This document shows positions 36,626 to 45,000 of a DNA stretch of 64,000 nucleotides, one piece after another. The position numbers and the translations under genes are program-made. The first letter of the stretch is position 1. Each line of letters starts with the position of its first letter. The notes under the pieces were generated by a model. That model had not been told where the DNA came from and did not search any database. It saw only the letters and a program-made list of their open reading frames with translations. The stretch comes from Ichthyophis bannanicus. Lineage: Eukaryota; Chordata; Amphibia; Gymnophiona; Ichthyophiidae. The stretch covers positions 1,352,817,834 to 1,352,881,833 of the forward strand of contig CM066033.1 in NCBI GenBank assembly GCA_033557465.1. The letters are read 5' to 3'.

Positions 36626-37786
36626 ACTAGCGGTGGACACTCCTCTTCCTCTGGGGATGCAACCCGATCTCCTGTCTCAGGAGCGCGGACCTCTCTTACA
36701 CCCCAATCTCCAGCCCCTTCAGTTGATGGCCTGGCTGCTGAAAGGGTAGTTCTAGCACCTTTACTGCTGCCTAGGGAAGTGGAGGACGTGGTCTTGGCCT
36801 CTAGGAAGCAATCCACCCGAAGGTCTTATGCCCTTAAGTGACGTAGGATCTCTGTCTGGTGTACTCAGCACAACGAGGATCCTTTCTCATGCCTGGTACC
36901 AGTGGTGCTGCAATATTTGATTCAGCTGTCCAACCTAGGCCTTAAGTCCAATTCTGTGAGAGTGCATCTTAGTGCTCTTTCAGCACACCACTCCCCAGTG
37001 GAAGGTCGGTCTCTTTCCATCCATCCTTTGGTGGCTCGCTTCCTCAGAGGCCTGCTTTTGCTTAAACCTCCACTGCGTCGTCCTGCCCCTGACTGGGACT
37101 TGAATGTGGTCTTACAACGGCTTACTTGTCCACCTTTTGAACCTATGGCTACCTGCCCTCTACATTTTCCCTCCTGGAAAGCGTTGTTCCTGGTAGCCCT
37201 TACCTCAGCAAGGCGAGTGACTGAGCTTCAGGCCCTAGTATCAGATGCTCCTTATACTAGGTTCTGTAGGAACAGAGTAGTCTTACGGACTCACCCTAAG
37301 TTCCTTCCTAAGATTGTCTCCTCTTTCCACCTCGATCAGGAGGTGGTTCTTCCGACTTTCTTTCCCAGGCCGCATGCCAGCCGGACTGAGATGGTCTTGC
37401 ATACCCTGGACTTTAGGAGGGCGTTGTCCTTCTACCTTGACCGTATGCGGGAGCACTGGAGGGCTGTTCAGCTCTTCGTCTCTTTTGACCCCAATAAGTT
37501 GGGGTTGGCTGTCTCCAAGCGTACTTTGTCCATATGGGTAGCTGACTGTATCGCCTGGGCTTACAGGGCAGCCGGCCTCTCGTTGCAGGGTCGAGTTACG
37601 ACTCATCGTGTCAGGGCGAAGGCTGCGTTAGTGGCTCATCTCCGCTCTGTTCCGTTGGCAGACATCTGACGGGCCGCTACTTGGTTTTCAAGCCAGACTT
37701 TTGCGGCCCACTACTGCCTTGAGAGGGAGTCCCGCAGGGATAGTGCTTTTGGGCAGGCGGTACTCCATAATCTCTTTGGGGTTTAG
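36590..37786 (+). pseudogene. DIRS-D tyrosine recombinase, two internal TGA
   Basis: One continuous frame from ATG 36590 to TAG 37784-37786, interrupted by TGA at 36839-36841 (where DIRS-A and DIRS-C have Trp in FKWKRF/FKWRRF) and at 37667-37669 (where others have Cys or Tyr then Arg). Core-binding part: QSTRRSYALK, LGLKSNSVRVHLSAL. Catalytic part: TSARRVTELQAL with Arg, THRVRAKAAL giving H-x-x-R, and FAAHYCLE with the Tyr nucleophile. It overlaps the end of the RT ORF by about 30 bases. All catalytic residues are retained. Confidence 0.87.
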
Positions 37787-37925
37787 GCAACTCCTACCCT
37801 CCGGCCCTGGTGTTGGGCTACTGTTTGGGGGCGTTATCAGAGAAGATTCTGTTCTTGCATGCTGAGGCTCTAGAGGGAGCTCATTGTTTTAGTTTGGGGC
37901 CTCTGGTAGCCCTGAGCTGGGGGGT

Positions 37926-38023
37926 CCCATATGTGAGGACTGACTTCCTGCTTGGTCCTGGAGAAAGAGTAGTTACTCACCTGTATCAGGTGTTCTCCAG
38001 GAGCAGCAGGAATCAGTCCTCAC
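37926..38023 (+). repeat. DIRS-D internal complementary region
   Basis: First half (37926-37966) is complementary to the left terminus of the element: cttcctgcttggtcctggag pairs with the left end. Second half (37964-38023) is complementary to the right terminus, including the outer extension (gtagttactcacctgtatca) and gcagcaggaatcagtcctca. The halves share AAA at 37964-37966, the complement of the terminal TTT. In the accepted DIRS model such a region templates closure of the circle. Confidence 0.85.
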
Positions 38024-38100
38024 AACCCTCCCTCCTCCCCTTGTAGTTGCAGTCATATGCTTTCTTTTTGCTATTTTTGCTGTCTTTTAGCTATGTCATC

Positions 38101-38289
38101 AGACTGAGCAAGATGGTACCCTTGGGCGGGAAGGTGACCGCGCATGCGCGCTGCATTCCCAAAGGCTTTCTTTGAAAACTGGGGAAATACTCCGTACAGG
38201 GGCTCCGTCGGTGCCAACGTCACCCATATGTGAGGACTGATTCCTGCTGCTCCTGGAGAACACCTATTACTGGTGAGTAACTACTCTTT
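38101..38289 (-). repeat. DIRS-D right inverted terminal repeat
   Basis: Reverse complement of 32508-32670, sharing gcctttgggaatgcagcgcg. Its outer extension (gagaacacctattactggtg, then agtaactactcttt) is absent from the left end. Confidence 0.85.
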
Positions 38290-38352
38290 GCGGCTCTCGA
38301 TGAGGAAGCCTTTTTTGGGCTATAGGTTAATGGTAGCCTGTAGCTGGGGAGT

Positions 38353-38450
38353 CCCATATGTGAGGACTGACTTCCTGCTTGTTCCCGAAGAAAACATAGT
38401 TACTCACCTGTAACAAGTGTTCTCTGGGGACATCAGGAATAAGTCCTCAC
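38353..38450 (+). repeat. DIRS-C internal complementary region
   Basis: Same build as 37926-38023: a left-end complement (cttcctgcttgttcccgaag) joined to a right-end complement (tagttactcacctgtaacaa...aggaataagtcctcac). It belongs to DIRS-C because DIRS-D ends at 38289. Confidence 0.8.
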
Positions 38451-38532
38451 AACCCTCCCTCCTCCCCTTGGAGTTGCATTCCTCCTATCTTCAGTGTGTT
38501 GGTTTTTTTTTACTGTCTTTAGCTATGTCATT

Positions 38533-38720
38533 TGACTGAGCAAGATGGCTCCTTTGGGTGGGAAGTGGACCACACGTGTGGTAGCAACTCCCAAAAGCTT
38601 TCTTTGAAAGCTGTGGATTTGTTCCACACGGGCTCTGTCGGTGTCAACGTCACCCATATATGAGGACTGATTCCTGCTGTCCCCCGGAGAGCACCTGTTA
38701 CAGTTGATTAATTACGCTTT
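38533..38720 (-). repeat. DIRS-C right inverted terminal repeat
   Basis: Inverse of 24188-24350, with gggagttgctaccac-type text in reverse complement. It ends gattaattacgcttt, a decayed form of the outer extension in DIRS-D. After it the L2 continues at 38721. Confidence 0.8.
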
Positions 38721-39029
38721 CAGCTCTGTGGAAGGGGCGGAACCTATGTTAATTTCTGTCCAGAGGTGCATGCCTGTCAATGTGCTCCTGGAGGTAAAGT
38801 TGAACTGCCTTTTTGGTGATTTTAGCAAGGAATGGAACACTGGCTATAGGCCTCTATGAGGTGGGTGATCTTTGGTCTAGGTTGGGTTTCTTTAGGAGGG
38901 GTCTAACAGAGACTTGTTTCAGAGAGAGTGGGAGGTAGGCTTGTGAAAAGGAAATTTGAAGGATGGTCAAGAAGAACGGTAGGAGCTGCAGTTTTGTTTA
39001 TTTAGCCCAGGAAACTGGACAGGGGTCTA
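38721..39029 (-). pseudogene. L2 reverse transcriptase, first part
   Basis: Part of the L2 split by DIRS-C. The minus strand reads LPLSLKQVSVRPLLKKPNL and ASVPFLAKITKKAV, the conserved entry to L2 RT, and joins the palm at 24187 across DIRS-C. It contains stops. Confidence 0.75.
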
Positions 39030-39037
39030 GTGGGGAG

Positions 39038-39406
39038 CACTGTTCCCTCTAAGCTGTGCACGTGTGCGCGCGCACACACCTCGCTGAGCAAGCACACATG
39101 CTTTACAACAGAGTGCACAAAAATTATGGCTCTGATTCTGATAGAAAACAACACAGACATCTTAAAATTTAAAAGTTGTGATTGTAATTACTAGAAATTT
39201 TCCGCTTCATTTAGTAATCATCTATTTTCATTTAATTTGATTAAAATCAATTTGGTGTTCATACTATATTCTGGCATGTAGTCAAATTTTAAAGTATATA
39301 ACTCTGAGTGTCGTCATGTGGCGCACAAAAATTTAACCTTCCTTCAAAAGCTGCACAGCTGATATTTTATGCGCACACAGCCTACAGAATATTAGAGGGA
39401 ACACTG
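39038..39406. mobile_element. hAT MITE with 8-bp target duplication
   Basis: Ends are cactgttccctctaa and, inverted, cagtgttccctctaa. The flanks are gtggggag (39030-39037) and gtggagag (39407-39414), an 8-bp duplication with one mismatch, as expected for hAT. It has no ORF and an AT-rich middle. It lies within the minus-strand L2. Confidence 0.85.
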
Positions 39407-39414
39407 GTGGAGAG

Positions 39415-39906
39415 GTGGTAGTGTTCATATGGTGAAATGATGTCCAAGAGTTCTTCAGGAGGGATGTCTCTGAATGTGTTCCAGGGTTGGATGGTTGAGG
39501 TTGCACTCCATGGTGTCTGTATGAGAAGTGCAGTGATGCTATGTTGGTTGTGTTTGGCTTTGAGAAAGTCAGCCATCTCTTGGGAGTTGAGAGTGTAGCT
39601 CTGATGAGGCTGGGTAGTGTCTCTCATGAGGGTTCTGTGCAGATTGAAGAGTTCCCTTGGCTTGTTGAGGGCATAGAGGAAGATGTTGTTGTTTTCACGT
39701 TTGGGGTTGAGGGTATTGTTGCAGTAGGCTGTAAGCATGTCCAAGTAGTTGGTCTGTAGTTGAGGGTCCTTGGACTTTCTCCATCTGCATTCATTTCTTC
39801 AAAGTGCAGCTTCTGTTCCCTGAGGTGGGTGGAATACCAGGGTGCATGGGTCGACATGCTTTGGAAGGAGCTCGTGAGGGAGCCTTGGAGGCATTAAAGA
39901 TGATGG
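39415..39906 (-). pseudogene. L2 linker between endonuclease and RT
   Basis: Minus strand: NSIIFNASKA next to the 39911 insertion, then HAPWYSTHLREQKLHFE, and NKPRELFNLHRTLMRD. These match the linker in the other L2 copies. Frameshifts occur between the blocks. Confidence 0.75.
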
Positions 39907-39910
39907 AGTT

Positions 39911-41459
39911 TGTGATAAGGAAGCTTATCATAGCTCAGGAAGGAGCTATAGGAAAGGTGAAGTGACTCTGAACAAGCAACCTGTCAGTTCTGGTAGAAAT
40001 AAGAAAACAGAATTTTCCCATAAAAGACTACCAGTCCCAGAATGCACCAGGTTTCCAACAGCCATTAGAGGAGCTGAAGTGGGGAAACGTGTGTTCAATC
40101 AGGAGGGCTATGAGGTAATCCCTAAGCACTCATCTCAAAGGGCAGGGCCTGATTCAGCACAGCTGCGCTGTGTTAGGGAGGAGCACTCATCTAAGCAGAA
40201 TAAAGGTAGAGTTTATTCTAGAGAGAAGCAGCTTGAGCTTGATGATCTTCATCATCAGGAGGATCATCAGAAGCAGAAGCCAAACCGAACGGACAGAGAG
40301 GGAAAGAAACCCTTTGGAAGAAAGAGGAGAAAAGCCTTTGAGAGGTCTAGAAGAGTCCAGAGCAGTACGTATACTGGGAGGCATTCCAAGGGCCAGCATA
40401 CACCATTGGACTGGGGAAAGCCAGAGGAATGGTGCTGCAGAGCTAGGAATCTCCAGACGGTACCTGTGAGGGAGACGGCTGCACGTGGAAGGGACCCTAA
40501 GACTCGTGCCAGAAGGTATGTGAAGAGAGATCCAGTGTCCAGGGATCTGGATTGGAAGGCTGGACATAAGAACTGGACTACATACTGGCCAGGCTATATA
40601 GAGAGGAACTCTAACAGCAATGGAAGCTCAGGTATGAACACTGATCTATGCCCTAGCTATAACCTTGAAAGACAGCAGGGAAACAAGTATTCTCCTGAAA
40701 GTGCTCCATTGGGAGATTCATCTGTGCCAATCCATGATATTGAACCCATGCTTGTTGAAGAAGAGGGGGTGATAGCAGATGAAGAATCTGTTTACATGGA
40801 CTGCTCTCTGTCTAAACTCCTTTGGTGATTTTCTGTTATAAAGTACAGCAACCATCACAAAGAAATACAAACTTGTTCTTTAATCTACTCGGAAAAGATC
40901 CTGAGTAGGATTTTTAGCCACGCAGTAGAAAGCAAGCCAGCTAAGGGGTTTCAGCTGGATAGCTGCTAGCAATTGAGCCTTACCTAATTGCTTGTGAGCT
41001 CTGAGAGAATCACTTCTGAATCTATGCGGGAAGATATAAGAAGTTTACCTGAAAAGAACAGTTTTTTTCTTTCTTTGTGGCTTTTGGTTTGTTGTTTGAT
41101 ACATTGCTAAGAGAATATTAGCTAAAGCCTTCAGAAAAGACCAGTTTGTTACCAACCAGGTCTTATTTCTTTTGCTTTGATTGCCTGATAAGTTAAAATG
41201 TTGTTTTCCTGATTTTGTTTTTTCAAGTTTAACACTGAAAGCAAGTAACCTGATTTATGTGCTACCAAGCATATCTGTGTTGGGAGAAATAACCCCATAA
41301 ATAAATATCTTATTGGCTTTACACTTGAGCACAACTAAATTATTGTGAGCAGCTGTGTCGGGTGTGAATGGACTGCATTGCCCACAATCCCTTGCAAATC
41401 ATATTGACATATGCACTTGCCAAGACTGTGAACATTCTCACCCAGGCAGCCGTCTGACA
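39911..41459 (+). mobile_element. TG...CA element of 1549 bp, probably a solo LTR
   Basis: Starts tgtgataagg and ends gtctgaca. It is flanked by agtt at 39907-39910 and 41460-41463. The L2 protein continues on either side (VATWN before, NSIIFNASKA after). TG...CA ends with a 4-bp duplication are the mark of LTR integration. A TATA-like box (gatataagaag) lies near 41035 and an AATAAA signal near 41300, in the order expected for an LTR. I see no repeat of the start near the end, so it looks like a single LTR and not a whole element. A short non-autonomous LTR element is the alternative. No retroviral gag, pol or env text is present. Confidence 0.6.
39962..40828 (+). CDS. Hypothetical 288-residue basic protein inside the TG...CA element
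   Basis: An uninterrupted ORF I do not recognise. It starts MTLNKQPVSSGRN and ends SLSKLLW. The middle (about residues 90-150) is rich in Lys, Arg, Glu and Gln. The last 30 residues are acidic (PMLVEEEGVIADEESVYM). There are no transmembrane segments, no signal peptide and no zinc motif that I can see. The first ATG was taken. Its length in a region full of stops elsewhere is notable, but biased composition can keep a frame open. It may be a captured gene, part of a gag-like protein, or not coding at all. Confidence 0.35.
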   Translation: MTLNKQPVSSGRNKKTEFSHKRLPVPECTRFPTAIRGAEVGKRVFNQEGYEVIPKHSSQRAGPDSAQLRCVREEHSSKQNKGRVYSREKQLELDDLHHQEDHQKQKPNRTDREGKKPFGRKRRKAFERSRRVQSSTYTGRHSKGQHTPLDWGKPEEWCCRARNLQTVPVRETAARGRDPKTRARRYVKRDPVSRDLDWKAGHKNWTTYWPGYIERNSNSNGSSGMNTDLCPSYNLERQQGNKYSPESAPLGDSSVPIHDIEPMLVEEEGVIADEESVYMDCSLSKLLW

Positions 41460-41463
41460 AGTT

Positions 41464-42480
41464 CCATGTAGCTACCATTGAGTCGAGGTCTGTACCTTGT
41501 GGTGTGCCTTCTAGGGTTGGGAGGGTCTTTTTGATGAAGGAGGGTTCATTGAAGTCTTGGAATCTTCTTGTTGTGGGAGTTTCAGTACGAGGAAGGTAGC
41601 TGATATGAAGTCGAGGTAAATGAAAGTTGTTATATGGTGATCTGACCAGGGGACGGGATGGATGTGGGATAAATGTGGTGTGGTGAGTAGGTAGGTGGGG
41701 AGGAAGGGAAGAGCAGATCAGGGGTTCTTTCGAGTACATTGGGGTGGTGATGAGCTGCGTGTATTGTAGGTCGCTCATTGCTTGGAAGAAAGCAATGCAT
41801 TGGTTGGTGTTCTTTGAAAGGAGATTGAAGTCACCAAGAAGAATGAGATCGTGTTGGTGTGACTATACGAGGCAGATGACAATTGATTGTTGATTATTAT
41901 GAGGGTGTCCAGGCCTTGTGAGGAGGTTGCGCTTGTGATGGTGAAGCTCAAGCTCTTGTTCGAGAGGATGCAGACACCGCCCCCTCTGCTGTTGCTGCAT
42001 TGGTAGTTATGGATGTTGTGGATGTTGGTGTAGAGTTGATTGAGCAGGGCATTGTCAGAGTCTATGAACCAAACCTCAGTGACACATAGCAGGTCTATTC
42101 TGTCGTCTGTGATATGGTTGGTTAGAGTTTGAATTTTATTGCGGGTGGAACGTGCGTTGATCAGGCTACATTTGATGGCATGGTCTGAGTGAGTGTTGAG
42201 CAGGGTTGGTAGCTCAATAGGGGGGCCTGTGGGAATGTGGAGGAGACATACAGGCTGTTTATTGTAATGCATGGTTTGTGTTGGCCTAGGAGAAGGTGTT
42301 AAGGGCTTCGGGGAGCAGATAATAGCGATAGGGCAGGGGAGAGTTGAGTGAGCAGTTAGACTGCCTTTGACTAGGGTGGTGAGGCAGATAAGCGTGAGCC
42401 ATTTTTGGGTGCACTACATGCTTGTTGGTGTATTTGCTCTTGTAGTGACAGGGAGGTGTTTTTAGAGGGCTCACATTGTT
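41464..42480 (-). pseudogene. L2 5' region and endonuclease
   Basis: Minus strand: KCSLINARSTRNKIQ, LLCVTEVWFIDSDN with the catalytic Glu, RGGGVCILS, then a frame break near 41830 where GDFN is expected (LVTSISFQR), and the final part up to DLDSMVATWN at 41464, where the TG...CA element begins. The first ATG considered is at 42474, but the true start is uncertain. Confidence 0.78.
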
Positions 42481-42579
42481 TATTAGATTGTAAACTCTAA
42501 TGAGTAAGGACTGTCTCTATCTGTTTGTACAGTTCTGCTTATGCCTTGTAGTGCTTTATAAATGTTTAATAGTAGTAAC
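42481..42579 (+). repeat. SINE-like or L2-like tail
   Basis: Contains ttgtaaactctaatgagtaa, ggactgtctctatctg, tgtagtgctttataaatg and a (tag)n-like end. This is a common vertebrate short-repeat tail form. Confidence 0.5.
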
Positions 42580-42845
42580 AGTCAGAGAGACCACATGAAG
42601 TGGGAAAGAGAATCAGCAATCCGATTAACAGAACCCAATATATGCTACACTCGCACAATAACATTCAACTGCAAATAAGGTAACACAAAAGCACGCATTA
42701 ATACTGTCACTCTCCAACACCGGTAAGACAGTCTTTTGATAATCTTGACAACCGCTGCGCTATTACACCAAAAAAACAACTTGATGGTCTGGCCAAATCT
42801 CAAGAGCCACCAAAATTGGGAAAAGCTCCAGAAAGGCAATATAGC
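42580..42845 (-). pseudogene. RNase H fragment of a tyrosine-recombinase or gypsy-like element
   Basis: On the minus strand it reads FWCNSAAVVKIIKRLSYRC, then VLMRAFVLPYLQLNVIVRV, a stop, and HILGSVNRIADSLSHF. The pattern (a D/C-N-x-A-V-V block, a helix and HxxG..N..ADxLS) is the end of a retroelement RNase H. It differs from the RNase H of DIRS-A, C and D, so it represents another lineage, perhaps Ngaro-like. Nothing else of that element is visible. Confidence 0.6.
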
Positions 42846-42852
42846 TAGTCAA

Positions 42853-43047
42853 GAAACATAGAAACATGAAAGAAGAAAAATACCATATGGCCTATCTAGT
42901 CTGCCCTTCCATATCAACTATTATAGTCTCTTTTTTTTCTTTGAGATTTTGTATGTTTGTCCCATACTTTCATTAATTTAGATACTGTCTTGTCACTACT
43001 ACCTCCACTGGGAGACTACTCCATACATCTACCACCCTTTCTTTAAA
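42853..43047 (-). mobile_element. CR1 3' end fragment
   Basis: Reverse-complemented it reads gttgatatggaagggcagac, tagataggccatatgg and ends in tcatgtttctatg. This matches the 3' ends of CR1 copies 1 and 2. It is a 5'-truncated copy of about 195 bp. Confidence 0.8.
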
Positions 43048-43435
43048 GAAATATTTCCCATATTAAACCCACAAAAGAAAACAGAAGAGAGGAAATCCTG
43101 TGCAAACAGCAAACAGTACACCAGAGGAGCAGAGAAGAACCACAGACACCAAGAACATTCCCACAACCACAAAACTCCATCCAGGGACCTGACCCGGCCA
43201 AGCCTCGGCACCAAAGCCAAAGGACAAAAACATGTACAAACTTTAAAAGAAAATAAAAAATTAAAATTACATAAATAACCAAAACATCCCAAACAGGCAA
43301 ACACGGAATTCAAAACACCATGCACCCATTGCCAGAGATCAAATGGACAAAAGGAAAATAACAATGATGAATGAAACACACTGCATACAAAAACAAAAAA
43401 AGCAATAAAAATGCAGCAAGACAAAAACTCCACCT
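43048..43435. other. No gene recognised
   Basis: A-rich and C-rich sequence. A minus-strand ORF of 134 codons (43433-43029) is hydrophobic because of base composition and overlaps the CR1 end. No family identified. Confidence 0.4.
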
Positions 43436-45000
43436 TATGATTCCTAGCATTCTATTTGGTTTCAGTGCTGCATACGTTTTGTAGCGCTATACAACTGCTC
43501 AGTAGTAGTTTGGCTGTGGCTGCACACTGGGCAGAGGGGTTCAAGGTATCCACAATGATGCCTAGATCTTTTTTTCTGGGTGGTAATTCCTAATGTGGAA
43601 CCTTTCATCATGTAGCCATAGTTTGGGTGGTTCTACCCTAAGTGGATAACTTTGCACTTGCACACATTAAATTTCATCTGCCATTTGACACCTGGTCTCT
43701 CAATTTCTCAAGGCCTTCTTGCAATTTTTCACAATCCTCTTGTGTTTTTATCAACTGAATAATTTTGTGTCATCTGCAGATTTGATCACCTCACTCATTA
43801 TTCCAATTTCCAGGTCATTTATGAATATGTTAAACAGCAGCGGACCCAGCACAAATCAATGAGGTACTCTACAATTCACCTTTCTCCAATGAAAATTGGC
43901 CGTTTCGCCCTCCTCTGTTTTCTGTCTTTTACTACTACTACTACTTATTTGTATAGTGCTCCAAGGTGTATGCAGCACTGTACATATAGATGTTAGAGCC
44001 AGTCCCTGTTCATCAGAGCTTATAATCTTAACTATCTTTTAACCTGTTCCTAATCCATAGTAGTATACTGCCTCCTATCCCAGGACTTCTTAATGTCCCC
44101 TCATGAGGGACCTTGTCACAGACTTTCTGAAAATCCAGGTACACTATATCAACCAGCTCATCTTTGATTTATTCATATCTTCAAAAAAAATAGAACAGAT
44201 TAGTGACACAAGTCTTTCCTTGGCTAAATCCATGTTTGCTTTCTCCCATTAAACCATGACTATCTACATGTTCAGTTATTTTATTCTTTATAATAGTTTC
44301 TACCATTTTGCTTGGTACTGATGTCAGACTCACTGATCTGTAATTTCTGGGATCACTTCTGGAGTCCTTTTTAAAAATTGATGTTACACTGGCCATTCTC
44401 CAGTCTTCAGGTGCTACAGATAATTTTAATGATAGTTCACACATTACTAATCGTAGGTCTGCAATCTCATATTTCAGTTCTTTCAGCGCCAGGGGATGTA
44501 TACAATTTGGTCCAGGTGGTTGGCTACTCCTTAGGTTACCAAATAGCTGTATTACAGCTTCCCAGCTTATCAAGATTTATTTTAATTCCTACAATACATT
44601 ACCTTTAAATACCATTTTAGGCATGGGTAACTTCCCTACATCATCTCCAGTAAAGACTGAAGCAAAGAATTGATTGTCTCTCTGCTGTGGCCTTGCTCTC
44701 CCTTAGCACCCCTTTTAACCTCTTTCTTCTAATGGTCCAACTGACTCTCACAGGTGTTTTTTCAATGAATGTACTTGAAAAAAGGTTTTATTATACGTTT
44801 TTGTTTCCACAGCAAGCTTCTTTTCAAATTCTCTCTTTGCCTGCCTTATCAATGCCTTGTATCTAACTTGCCAATTCTGGTGTCATTTCCTATTTTTGTC
44901 AGTTTGCTCCTTTTTCTATTTTCTGAAAGATGCTTTTTTGGCTACAACAGCCTCTCTGACCTCACCTTTAATCCATGCCAGAAGTCACATGCCAGCTGTA
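43436..45000 (-). mobile_element. CR1-type LINE reverse transcriptase, decayed
   Basis: Minus strand, similar in type to 8791-9789. The RT entry (44573-44181) reads ELKYEIADLRLVMCEL, APEDWRMASVTSIFKKDS and NYRSVSLTSVPSKMVETI. The later RT part extends to 43436. Two short tails of a SINE-like repeat lie within it, at about 43466-43500 and 43936-44035 (gtatagtgctccaaggtgta, next to a run of act). It lacks the 3' end. Confidence 0.75.

Larger units (their letters stand above)
32508..38289 (+). mobile_element. DIRS-D, structurally complete, nested in DIRS-C
   Basis: It runs from TTT (32508-32510) to TTT (38287-38289), 5782 bp, and carries left inverted repeat, gag, RT-RNase H, recombinase, internal complementary region and right inverted repeat. 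It lies in the 3' non-coding part of DIRS-C, whose own 3' end continues at 38290. Joining the flanks needs one TTT. Coding damage is light compared with DIRS-C: two compensating frameshifts in gag, one TGA after RNase H and two TGA in the recombinase. It is the youngest DIRS here by nesting. Confidence 0.88.
24188..38720 (+). mobile_element. DIRS-C, interrupted by a CR1 and by DIRS-D
   Basis: Its own sequence is 24188-27120, 30217-32507 and 38290-38720. The left inverted repeat starts at TTT (24188-24190) and the right one ends at TTT (38718-38720); the host L2 keeps one TTT. The right end belongs to DIRS-C, not to DIRS-D: both ends of DIRS-C share aagcttttgggagttgcta, where DIRS-D has aagcctttgggaatgcagc. 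The element has gag, RT-RNase H, recombinase, internal complementary region (38353-38450) and right repeat (38533-38720). All frames are damaged. No target duplication is seen, as expected for DIRS. Confidence 0.85.
22827..42480 (-). mobile_element. L2-type LINE, near full length, split by four insertions
   Basis: One minus-strand L2 whose pieces are 42480-41464 (5' region and endonuclease), 39906-39415 (linker), 39029-38721 (RT start) and 24187-22827 (RT palm to 3' tail). Together they make about 3.2 kb, close to the usual length of L2. The insertions are DIRS-C (24188-38720), a hAT MITE (39038-39406) and a TG...CA element (39911-41459); DIRS-C carries further insertions. The protein reads through the DIRS-C junction: AETLLTLLI spans 38721/24187 if one TTT is kept. 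The 3' end has the usual (ttta)n antisense tail. Confidence 0.85.

Noticed and set aside
37926..38720. Two tandem MITE-like units with long inverted ends (37966-38289 and 38353-38720)
   Set aside because: They are the internal complementary region plus right terminal repeat of DIRS-D and DIRS-C. The nesting explains both without extra elements.
43029..43433. Hydrophobic minus-strand ORF of 134 codons as a membrane protein
   Set aside because: It runs from A- and C-rich sequence into a CR1 3' end, and the hydrophobicity follows from base composition.
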